Assembly (NCBI GenBank): GCA_018066865.1
Contig: JAGPVT010000155.1
Location: 1 to 61,439 of the forward strand
Origin: Marinobacter sp.
GTDB lineage: Bacteria > Pseudomonadota > Gammaproteobacteria > Pseudomonadales > Oleiphilaceae
DNA length: 61,439 bases
Direction: 5' to 3'
Position 1 is the first letter of the stretch, and each line of letters begins with the position of its first letter. The notes beneath the pieces were generated by a model. That model worked only from the letters and a program-made list of their open reading frames with translations, did no database searches and was not told the origin of the DNA. Both the position numbers and the translations under genes were made by a program. Shown here piece after piece: positions 18,177 through 25,409 of the stretch.

Positions 18177-18404
18177 TCAGTTCAATATTTTCAGCACTAC
18201 CGCATGGCCTTCTTCGTTACCTGACCCGAGCTTGACCACACTGCCTGGCTTGGTGCCCAGCAGTGCCAGCCCATCGTTGAGGCCGTCGCCCACGAACACG
18301 GCGTTGGTTTGTTTTTCGAGGTTCTCGATAAAGCTGTGTTTCTGCTCGGGGGAGTAGCCGAAAAGCACATGCTCGGGCGGAATGCCAAGGCGCTTGCACC
18401 GCAA
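18177..18404 (-). pseudogene. fragment of a P-type ATPase / HAD domain
   Basis: An open stretch of 75 codons reads as part of the phosphorylation-domain end of a heavy-metal P-type ATPase: KRLGIPPEH, then GYSPEQK, then VFVGDGLNDGLAL, which corresponds to the family's GDGxNDxPAL hinge motif. A real ATPase has several hundred residues before this point and about 100 with two membrane helices after it; both are missing, and the proline of the motif is replaced. Only a TTG could start it, without a ribosome site. I take it as a decayed fragment. Confidence 0.5.
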
Positions 18405-18406
18405 GG

Positions 18407-18619
18407 TTCGAGACCTACAGCACGTCGAGAATAGAAGCCGGTGGGCCGATTGAAGGCAGTGTGTTCAAGTGCAGCCTGAAGCCGGTTGCAACCGCACTGA
18501 CAGACAGCACTTATGGAACGGTTTCATTCAGCGAGGCGGAGGTTACCCGGCTGAACGAGATCTTCCCTGACGGTGTTTGCGATTGCAGCCAGCCGGATCA
18601 GGGGCGTCCTGCTGGTTGA
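18407..18619 (+). pseudogene. C-terminal remnant of a DUF6351-like protein
   Basis: An uninterrupted frame of 70 codons ending in TGA, lacking any start. The translation runs FETYSTSRIEAGGPIEG, then VFKCSLKPV, then EIFPDGVCDCSQPDQG, which resembles the C-terminus of secreted DUF6351-family proteins as I remember them. The upstream gene body is absent: the P-type ATPase fragment on the other strand begins three bases before it. This marks a deletion or rearrangement junction near 18400. Confidence 0.5.
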
Positions 18620-18631
18620 GCGTTGGGCTTT

Positions 18632-18662
18632 CAGCGAAAGAGTCAGGCTGACTCTTTCGCTG
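18632..18662 (-). terminator. 15-bp perfect hairpin overlapping the paaX stop
   Basis: CAGCGAAAGAGTCAG and its exact complement, separated by one base, span the last codons and stop codon of paaX. No T-tract follows in either direction. It may end or stabilise the paaX transcript, or be a repeat that supplied the present C-terminus. Confidence 0.45.
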
Positions 18663-19614
18663 TTACTGCAACGCTACTTGTTACATTTTCTTCAGCCAGG
18701 CCGCCAAAGCGACGATAAAAGCCCGGTGTAGGGTCGGGCAGTGGGCCTGAAGCATTTTCCAGCAGGCTTGCCAGGTGCTTGTCAGAGCGGCTGTATATCG
18801 CCCGGTAGAGATTTCGACACAGCTGTTTGGCGCTGCGTCCTTCCCAGTCGCCTGGTAACAGTTCGTCCGGCAGCAAAGGATCTCGCAGCAGTATTTTGCG
18901 ATATTCGTGAATCAGCAGAATGCGCGCGGTAACACAGTCTTCCGGGGAGAGATTGTCGTTGGCGCTGAGTTCTCGCCACAGTGGCCGGAACTTCTCCAGA
19001 AAGCGTTTATAACGAAAGCCCAGTTCGTCCAGGTTCCAGCTTTCCTTGACCTGCCTGCGCAGAGCCCTCGGGCTGCGCTGCTCCAGTGGCTGGGTCTGCA
19101 TCACGATGGTGTCTTCCAGCGCGCCCCATTCCTGAAGCAGAGGCACCAGCTCGTTACGAGTGAAGCGCGGATGTTCCATTACGCCTGCTGCCATGCTGCC
19201 AAAACTCAGCCATTTCAGCTCTTCACGCACTTTGGCCCGGATTTCCGGTTCCAGCTGGTTGAGAAATACCAGGCACCAACTGCCGTTCCAATCATCGGTG
19301 CCGAGCGTGTATACGTGCTCAAATGCTTGCTGAAAGCGCCTCAGGCCGGCACCGGTAACGCTGTAATAGCTGCACCGGCCGACCTTTTCGGTTTGCAGCC
19401 AGCCTTCCTGAACCAGCCGGTAGACAGATGTACGGACAAGCCGCTCGCTCACGCCCATGGGGGTCAGAAGTTTCATCAGGCTGCCCAGCCAGACGTTTCC
19501 GCCGCGCGGGTGGAGGATATCGCCGTAGGTCGTAATGATCAGCGACCCAGCCCGTAAAGGGCGTTTTTGCTGGAAGTCCCGGATCAGACTATCGAGTTGT
19601 TGTTTGGCAGACAT
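18643..19614 (-). CDS. paaX: phenylacetate-degradation repressor PaaX
   Basis: Cytoplasmic DNA-binding repressor of 323 residues (E. coli PaaX is 316). The N-terminal winged-helix region carries RAGSLIITTYGDILHPRGGNVWLGSL and SERLVRTSVYRLVQEGWL; the rest is the PaaX central and C-terminal domain that binds phenylacetyl-CoA, the inducer in E. coli. It is divergent from the ABC operon, sharing a 469-base intergenic region with one operator copy. The C-terminus ends inside a perfect inverted repeat, so its last few residues may not be ancestral. Confidence 0.93.
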   Translation of the reverse strand: MSAKQQLDSLIRDFQQKRPLRAGSLIITTYGDILHPRGGNVWLGSLMKLLTPMGVSERLVRTSVYRLVQEGWLQTEKVGRCSYYSVTGAGLRRFQQAFEHVYTLGTDDWNGSWCLVFLNQLEPEIRAKVREELKWLSFGSMAAGVMEHPRFTRNELVPLLQEWGALEDTIVMQTQPLEQRSPRALRRQVKESWNLDELGFRYKRFLEKFRPLWRELSANDNLSPEDCVTARILLIHEYRKILLRDPLLPDELLPGDWEGRSAKQLCRNLYRAIYSRSDKHLASLLENASGPLPDPTPGFYRRFGGLAEENVTSSVAVTAKESA

Positions 19615-20083
19615 GATTCTCTTTTCCCTTCAAGGCGTTCCGGCGCTCATTATCCTCGATACAGGTTTCGGGTAAAGCTGCATGCAATCAGCGCGGGCAA
19701 TTACAGCGTTTATGCACAAGCCTGCGGCTGCCGGAATGGGTTGGGTGTTCCCAAGAAAATGTCAAAAAGGCACTTACTGTACTAATACATTGGTATGGAT
19801 TGCTGAGAAAGTTGTGTGCCTGAATGCTGCCCTCAGTTGACACTGGTTTAATGATACAATATTTTCCATTGATATCCGTCAACGGTATCGTATTATTGAA
19901 GTGGCGGATAGCCAATAATGGTTGTGGCAAGCGAATGTCTGTCACGCCAAACTGAAGACAGGGTGTTGCGAAGGTGTACGTGATACGGAAAGCGTCATTT
20001 TTGCAGGAAAAACGTTCTGTTTTCGGAAATTTGGGGGCCTATAAAACCAAAATGCCCTGACCACACTTGGGAGAACAACAAAA
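19615..20083. other. paaX - ABC operon intergenic region
   Basis: Non-coding stretch of 469 bases between divergent genes. The half nearest the ABC operon holds a PaaX-like operator on a promoter (19852-19896). Between that promoter and the first ABC gene lie about 190 bases of possible 5' leader in which I see no convincing riboswitch or hairpin. Near paaX I could not identify a clear promoter. Confidence 0.5.
19852..19896 (+). promoter_or_regulatory. PaaX-type operator on the ABC-operon promoter
   Basis: TGATAC (19852-19857) and GTATCG (19885-19890) are separated by exactly 27 bases, the same spacing as at paaA and paaG, with one mismatch in the second half. A promoter fits over it: TTGATA (19869-19874), 16-base spacer, TATTAT (19891-19896). 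The second half-site fills the end of the spacer, so a bound repressor would block RNA polymerase. Confidence 0.75.
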
Positions 20084-21244
20084 ATGTTCAAAAATATCAC
20101 GCGTCGCGCAAGCACGTTCGCGGCCATTGCAGCGGCCGGCTTGCTGGCAATAAACGTTCAGGCAGCCGAGCCTATCCGTATTGGTTCCTTTCTTTCGGTT
20201 ACTGGCCCTGCCTCGTTTCTGGGCGATCCGGAGCTGAAAACTCTTGAAATGTACGTTGAAAAAATCAACGCCGACGGTGGCGTACTGGGCCGTCAACTTG
20301 AGCTCATTCATTACGATGATGCAGGCAACGCCTCCAAAGCCCGCAACTTCGCAAGCCGGCTGATTCGTTCAGACCGCGTCGATATCATTGTCGGCGGCAG
20401 CACCACTGGCGCGACCATGGCGGCTGTACCAATGGTCGAGCAGGCGGGGGTTCCCTTCATTTCCCTGGCGGGCGCTGTTGTTATTACCAATCCGGTCAAG
20501 AAGTGGGTTTTCAAGACCCCGCAAACCGACCGTATGGCAGCAGAGCGCGTGCTGAATGATATGAAAGCGCGTGGTCTGACCAAGGTGGGTCTGATCTCGG
20601 GCACCGGTGGCTTTGGCAGCTCCGGACGTGAGCAAACGCTCGCAGCGGCCAAGGAAATGGGCGGAATCGAGATTGTTGCTGACGAGACCTACGGCGGCTC
20701 CGACACCGACATGACGGCGCAGCTCACCAACATCCGCGGCGCCGAGGGTGTGCAGACCATTCTTAACTTCGGTTTTGGCCAGGGCCCGGCCATCGTTACC
20801 CGTAACTACGCTCAGCTGGGTATTGAGCTTCCGTTCTATCAGTCCCACGGTGTTGCCTCTGATGGCTTCCTGGAACTGGCAGGTAGCAGTGCTGACGGCC
20901 TGAGATTGCCTGCGTCGCCATTGCTGGTGCCGGATTCACTGCCAGAGTCCGATCCACAAAAGCCGGTGGTTGAAGCCTACAAGAGCGAGTACGAAGCCCG
21001 CTGGAACGCCAAAGTGTCAACCTTTGGTGCTTATGCCTATGACGGCCTGATGCTGGCGGTTGAAGCCATCGAGAAAGCCGGTACCACAGACAAAGCCGCT
21101 GTACGTGATGCTCTTGAAACCATCCAGGGTCATGTGGGCGTTACCGGTACCTTCAATATGTCGGCCGATGATCACAACGGTCTGCAAGCCGATTCTTTCC
21201 GCATCCTGGAAGTTCAGGATGGCGGTTGGAACCTGATCAACTAA
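20084..21244 (+). CDS. ABC transporter periplasmic substrate-binding protein, system 2
   Basis: LivK-like (peripla_BP_6) protein of 386 residues with a signal peptide to about residue 27 (NVQAAEPIRIG). GSFLSVTGPASFLG, INADGGVLGRQLELIHYDDAGNASKA and VDIIVGGSTTGATMA are characteristic. GGGAGAACAAC precedes the start. It leads the livKHMGF-type operon under a PaaX-like operator, so phenylacetate or a related arylacetate is the inferred ligand. Sequence alone does not prove the ligand. Confidence 0.86.
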   Translation: MFKNITRRASTFAAIAAAGLLAINVQAAEPIRIGSFLSVTGPASFLGDPELKTLEMYVEKINADGGVLGRQLELIHYDDAGNASKARNFASRLIRSDRVDIIVGGSTTGATMAAVPMVEQAGVPFISLAGAVVITNPVKKWVFKTPQTDRMAAERVLNDMKARGLTKVGLISGTGGFGSSGREQTLAAAKEMGGIEIVADETYGGSDTDMTAQLTNIRGAEGVQTILNFGFGQGPAIVTRNYAQLGIELPFYQSHGVASDGFLELAGSSADGLRLPASPLLVPDSLPESDPQKPVVEAYKSEYEARWNAKVSTFGAYAYDGLMLAVEAIEKAGTTDKAAVRDALETIQGHVGVTGTFNMSADDHNGLQADSFRILEVQDGGWNLIN

Positions 21245-21320
21245 GCCATCCCCATCCGTACCACAGGTTGGAGGCGACCCTTAGGGGTTGCCGTCAACCG
21301 CTGCGCGAGCGGACCCGATT

Positions 21321-22196
21321 ATGTTCTCTGAATTCCTGCAGTACCTGTTTACCGGTATCACTATTGGTGCCACCTACGCCCTGATCGCTTTGGGCTTTAC
21401 GTTGATTTATAACGCCAGCCATGTGATCAACTTCGCCCAAGGCGAGTTCCTGATGATTGGCGGTATGGCGACAGTATCTTTGACTGCTATGGGTGTGCCC
21501 ATGCTGCTCGCGATTGTACTTGCTGTGGTCCTGGCGGGGGTACTTGGTATTGCCCTTCAGCGCTTGGCCATTGCACCCGCCAGGAATGCGGATGTGGTTA
21601 CGCTGATCATTATCACCATTGGTGCGTCCATCTTCATTCGTGGCCTGGCCCAGCTGGTGTGGGGCAAGGAATACCACGTAATGCCTAATTTCAGCAGCGA
21701 TGAGCCGATTCAGATTTTTGGTGCCGTACTGAATACACAGAGCCTTTGGGTACTGGGTGTTGGTGCGGTACTCGTAGCGGTGCTGGTGTACTTCTTTACC
21801 CGCACACTGACCGGGAAGGCGATCCTTGCTACCTCGATGAATAAAGATGCCGCTCGCCTGGTGGGTATTCGTACCCAGGTTGTGCTGATGCTGGCGTTCA
21901 TGGTGTCTGCGTTGCTGGGCTCCATAGCCGGTATTGTGGTGGCGCCGATTACCTTCACCTCCTATGACATTGGCATCATCCTCGGGCTGAAAGGCTTTGT
22001 GGCGGCGGCCATTGGTGGCCTCGGCAGCGGTGTGGGTGCCGTAGTCGGCGGCCTGGCTCTTGGTGTGGTTGAAGCCATGGCTGCGGGTTATCTGTCGTCT
22101 GACTACAAGGATGCGGTGGCCTTCTCGATGATTTTGGTGGTGCTGTTCTTCATGCCCCGGGGCCTGTTTGGCGCCAAAATTGTGGAGCGGGTGTGA
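21321..22196 (+). CDS. Liv-type ABC permease (LivH-like), system 2
   Basis: Inner-membrane permease of 291 residues with eight to nine hydrophobic segments; TGITIGATYALIALGFTLIY and NFAQGEFLMIGGM are LivH hallmarks. ATG 21321 lies after GAGCGGA and is preferred to an in-frame ATG eleven codons earlier. The following permease gene overlaps its stop codon. Confidence 0.87.
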   Translation: MFSEFLQYLFTGITIGATYALIALGFTLIYNASHVINFAQGEFLMIGGMATVSLTAMGVPMLLAIVLAVVLAGVLGIALQRLAIAPARNADVVTLIIITIGASIFIRGLAQLVWGKEYHVMPNFSSDEPIQIFGAVLNTQSLWVLGVGAVLVAVLVYFFTRTLTGKAILATSMNKDAARLVGIRTQVVLMLAFMVSALLGSIAGIVVAPITFTSYDIGIILGLKGFVAAAIGGLGSGVGAVVGGLALGVVEAMAAGYLSSDYKDAVAFSMILVVLFFMPRGLFGAKIVERV

Positions 22197-23203
22197 TGAT
22201 GGCCCGACTGTCGCAATTTCGTCTCAAGGGCCTGTTGTTTCTGGCCATCGCGGTGTTTGCCGTACCGCTGTTCATCTCCAACCCGTTTCATTATGGCCTG
22301 GCTACGCAAATCGCGTTGATTGCCGGTGCCGTTGTGGGCCTTAACCTGCTGGTGGGTTTCGCCGGCCAGATCAGCCTGGGCCATGCGGGCTTTTTCGGGC
22401 TCGGTGCTTATTTCAGCGCCATCATGACCAGCACTTACGGTTGGTCTGCCATTCCTGCGTTGATAGTCGGCGCCATTGTCGTGGCTATTATTGCCTGGGT
22501 TGTCGGTCGCCCGATTCTGCGCCTGAAAGGCCATTATCTTTCCATGGCCACCCTCGCGGTGGGCTTCATTATCGCGATTATCCTGAACAACGAGCGGGAA
22601 ATAACAGGCGGGCCGGACGGCATGCCGGTGCCCCCGTTTGATGTGTTCGGCTGGGAGCTCAGTGCCTTTGGCCAGTATTCCCTGTTTGGCATGGACATCA
22701 GCGGCGATCTCGCCTGGTATCTGTTTGCGGGTGTAGTGCTTCTGGCTGCCGTCTGGCTGGCCCAGAACCTGATTGATTCGCCTATTGGCCGAGCCTTGCG
22801 TTCCGTTCACGGCTCGGAAGTCGCGGCCAGTGTGGTGGGTGTAAACACCGCAAAATACAAGAGCCTGGTATTCGTAATCTCCGCCGTATACGCCAGTGTA
22901 ATGGGTGCGCTTTACGGACACTTTCAGGGCTTTATTACGCCCTCTGTCGCCAGTTTCGACTTTTCCATTCTGTTGATCACCATGGTGGTTCTTGGCGGCA
23001 TGGGCTCGACCATCGGTGTGATCATCGGCGCTGTGGTGCTGGAACTGTTGCCGCAACTGCTTGCCGATTTTCAGGAGATGGAAATGGTGTTATTTGGTCT
23101 GATCCTGATGCTGACCATGATTTTCATGCCCAAAGGTCTGCTGCCAACCGCTACGAACCTGCTTGCAAAACGACGCTCGAAGTCTGCCGGAGGTGACGCA
23201 TGA
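22196..23203 (+). CDS. Liv-type ABC permease (LivM-like), system 2
   Basis: Inner-membrane permease of about 335 residues. NLLVGFAGQISLGHAGFFGLGAY and RPILRLKGHYLSMATLAVGF are LivM signatures. Three consecutive start candidates (GTG, ATG, ATG) occur at 22193-22201; the ATG overlapping the TGA of the LivH-like gene is chosen. Its own stop overlaps the next start (ATGA), so the operon is tightly coupled. Confidence 0.87.
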   Translation: MMARLSQFRLKGLLFLAIAVFAVPLFISNPFHYGLATQIALIAGAVVGLNLLVGFAGQISLGHAGFFGLGAYFSAIMTSTYGWSAIPALIVGAIVVAIIAWVVGRPILRLKGHYLSMATLAVGFIIAIILNNEREITGGPDGMPVPPFDVFGWELSAFGQYSLFGMDISGDLAWYLFAGVVLLAAVWLAQNLIDSPIGRALRSVHGSEVAASVVGVNTAKYKSLVFVISAVYASVMGALYGHFQGFITPSVASFDFSILLITMVVLGGMGSTIGVIIGAVVLELLPQLLADFQEMEMVLFGLILMLTMIFMPKGLLPTATNLLAKRRSKSAGGDA

Positions 23204-23958
23204 CCGCTCTGGTGGAAGTCAATAATCTGTCCAAAGCGTTTGGCGGCGTACACGCTGTCGAAGGCGTGAGTTTTGCGGTGGATGCCGGCCAGGTGTATTC
23301 GGTTATCGGCCCAAACGGTGCCGGTAAAACCACGCTGTTCAACCTGATCACAGGCCTGTACACGCCCACCAGCGGTGAAGTGAAGCTGAACGGCGAAAGT
23401 ATCGCGAAACTACAGCCCAACCAGTTGGCAGAGCGGGGCATGTGCCGAACGTTTCAGCAGATGCAGATCTGTATGAACATGACGGCTATTGAAAACGTGA
23501 TGCTGGGCCGGCATCTGACTCTGAAAAGCAACTTGCTGACTACCCTGTTTCGTTTGCCTGCTCTTACCCGTGGTGAAAAAGCCGCGCGTCAGAAATCCGC
23601 TGAACTGATGGAGTTTGTGGGTTGTGGCGAGTACCTCGATACCGAAGCCTCGGCCATGTCCTATGGCGCGCTTAAACGGCTGGAAATTGCCCGTGCACTG
23701 GCCGCAGAGCCGAAAGTCGTCTTGCTGGATGAGCCGGCGGCTGGTCTGAACGCTGTGGAGACCGCGGCGCTGGAAGAACTGATCCGCAAGATTGCCGAGC
23801 AGGGCATTACGGTAATGCTGGTAGAGCATGACATGAAGCTGGTGATGGGTATTTCCGACCGTTTGCTGGTGCTTAACTACGGGCGCGTACTGGCGGAAGG
23901 TACGCCGGAACAGATTCGTGCAAACCCGGACGTGATTGCAGCCTACCTGGGCGGTTAA
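23200..23958 (+). CDS. Liv-type ABC ATPase (LivG-like), system 2
   Basis: Nucleotide-binding subunit of 252 residues: Walker A GPNGAGKTT, signature SYGALKRLEIARAL, Walker B VVLLDEPAAGLN, then MLVEHDMKLVMG. It should pair with the hemerythrin-LivF fusion encoded 21 bases downstream to power the LivHM-type channel. Length and motifs are normal. Confidence 0.88.
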   Translation: MTALVEVNNLSKAFGGVHAVEGVSFAVDAGQVYSVIGPNGAGKTTLFNLITGLYTPTSGEVKLNGESIAKLQPNQLAERGMCRTFQQMQICMNMTAIENVMLGRHLTLKSNLLTTLFRLPALTRGEKAARQKSAELMEFVGCGEYLDTEASAMSYGALKRLEIARALAAEPKVVLLDEPAAGLNAVETAALEELIRKIAEQGITVMLVEHDMKLVMGISDRLLVLNYGRVLAEGTPEQIRANPDVIAAYLGG

Positions 23959-23979
23959 ACGGAGCGAGGAATAACCATA

Positions 23980-25344
23980 ATGACACAGACACCGACCAAC
24001 GTCGCGCCTGAAGACAGCTACAGCCTGCAAGCCATCAGCACCATTGTTCAGGAACATCAGGCCCTGTGGCGCATACTGGATCTGCTGGATCAGCTCCAGC
24101 ACGATATGAACATCAATGAACAGAAGCCGGATGAAACGCTGTTCAGCACTATCTTCGACTACATTCAGCACTTTGCACGGCGAGTGCACAGTTCGCCCGA
24201 GGAAATTGTGCTGTACCGCCTGCTGGGAGAGAAGTCACCGGAAACCAAGCCCTTGCTCGACAAGCTTGCGCACGGCTATGTGATTGGTGATCAGAAGATC
24301 AATGAGTTGCGCCATCTTTTAATGGTGTGCATGGGGCAATGGCCGGATGGCCGGGAAGACTTCAGCCACGCACTGGCACGGTTTACCGAGGCGTTGCGCA
24401 AACACATCAAGAAAGAAGAAGGCGTGATCATTCCCCGGGCGCGCAAGCTCCTGAGTGAAGACGATTGGCGCCTGATTACCGAATCCCGGGATCAGTCCAA
24501 CGACCCGCTATTTGGCGAGCGGGTGCGGGACGAATTCCGTGAGTTGCGCCATCGAATTGTGAGTTACACGCCAGAACGCCTGGGCGGCCTGGGGCTACAC
24601 CATACGCCGCGCAGAACCGCACAGCACGCTAAAGAGGAAATGCTCTCTATCAAGGGCCTGAAGACCTCCTATGGCCAGATCGAAGCGCTCCACGGTGTTG
24701 ATATCCGTATCAACAGCGGTGAAATTGTTTCGTTGGTTGGTGCGAACGGTGCGGGCAAATCGACACTGCTGATGACGATTTCGGGCCTGCAGCCGACAGA
24801 CAGCGGCAGCATTAACTTTGAGGGTAAGGACCTGCTGAAAATGAGTACGGACCAGCGGGTCGCCAGTGGCATTGTCCAGGTACCCGAGGGTCGGCAGGTG
24901 TTCAAGGATCTGAGCGTTGAAGACAACTTGCTGTTGGGCGCCTACACCCGTGGGCGTAGCCAGGAAGTGGAAGACGACATAGAACGCATGTATGAGAAAT
25001 TTCCCATACTGCGCCAGAAGCGCCGCAACCTGGCGGGTGAACTGTCCGGCGGTCAGCAACAGATGCTGGCAATGGGCCGTGCGCTGATGGCCAAACCCAG
25101 ACTGTTGCTGCTGGACGAGCCCAGCATGGGGCTGGCACCGCTGATTATTGAAGAGATCTTCAACATCGTCAAACAGCTTAAAAACGAAGGTATGACCATC
25201 TTTCTGGTGGAGCAGAACGCCTCCCAGGCGCTTGCGCTTGCCGACCGTGGTTACGTGCTGGAGACTGGCCGAGTGGTCATAGAAGGCTCGGGTCGTGAGC
25301 TTCTGAGTAACGAGAAAGTACGTGAGGCGTATCTGGGTATGTGA
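23980..25344 (+). CDS. hemerythrin - LivF fusion ATPase, system 2
   Basis: One uninterrupted frame of 454 residues joins two domains. Residues about 15-165 form a hemerythrin (HHE) four-helix domain with all expected iron ligands: His26, His70 with Glu74, His98, and His142 with Glu146. Residues about 222-454 are a complete LivF ATPase: Walker A GANGAGKST (254-262), signature LSGGQ (355-359), Walker B LLLLDE (375-380). Ordinary LivF is about 235 residues without this extension. GAGG two bases before an internal ATG (codon 221) could allow separate LivF synthesis but is too close to be efficient. Hemerythrins bind O2 reversibly, so oxygen- or iron-dependent control of uptake is inferred. Confidence 0.88.
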   Translation: MTQTPTNVAPEDSYSLQAISTIVQEHQALWRILDLLDQLQHDMNINEQKPDETLFSTIFDYIQHFARRVHSSPEEIVLYRLLGEKSPETKPLLDKLAHGYVIGDQKINELRHLLMVCMGQWPDGREDFSHALARFTEALRKHIKKEEGVIIPRARKLLSEDDWRLITESRDQSNDPLFGERVRDEFRELRHRIVSYTPERLGGLGLHHTPRRTAQHAKEEMLSIKGLKTSYGQIEALHGVDIRINSGEIVSLVGANGAGKSTLLMTISGLQPTDSGSINFEGKDLLKMSTDQRVASGIVQVPEGRQVFKDLSVEDNLLLGAYTRGRSQEVEDDIERMYEKFPILRQKRRNLAGELSGGQQQMLAMGRALMAKPRLLLLDEPSMGLAPLIIEEIFNIVKQLKNEGMTIFLVEQNASQALALADRGYVLETGRVVIEGSGRELLSNEKVREAYLGM

Positions 25345-25356
25345 TGTAACAGGTAC

Positions 25357-25396
25357 AAAAAAACCGCCAGAGCCTGAGGCTGCTGGCGGTTTTTTT
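25357..25396. terminator. bidirectional intrinsic terminator
   Basis: ACCGCCAG and CTGGCGGT form an 8-bp stem, flanked by seven A on the left and seven T on the right, which extends the pairing. It lies between the convergent ABC operon and paaZ and would end both transcripts. Confidence 0.92.
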
Positions 25397-25409
25397 ATGG
25401 CCGGAAGAA

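Noticed and set aside
18177-18404. Functional small HAD phosphatase
   Set aside because: It lacks the N-terminal DxD nucleophile motif that HAD phosphatases need and begins only with a TTG lacking a ribosome site.
22103-23056. Open frame of 317 codons on the minus strand
   Set aside because: Antisense to the LivM-like permease; highly polar composition is the mirror of hydrophobic codons.
24640-25344. Separate LivF gene starting at an internal ATG, with an independent hemerythrin gene upstream
   Set aside because: There is no stop codon between the domains and the GAGG before the internal ATG is only two bases away; a single fused product is more likely, though internal initiation cannot be excluded.
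25321-25400. Small RNA from the A/T-flanked hairpin
   Set aside because: Position between two convergent stop codons and the symmetric A and T runs are fully explained by a bidirectional terminator.
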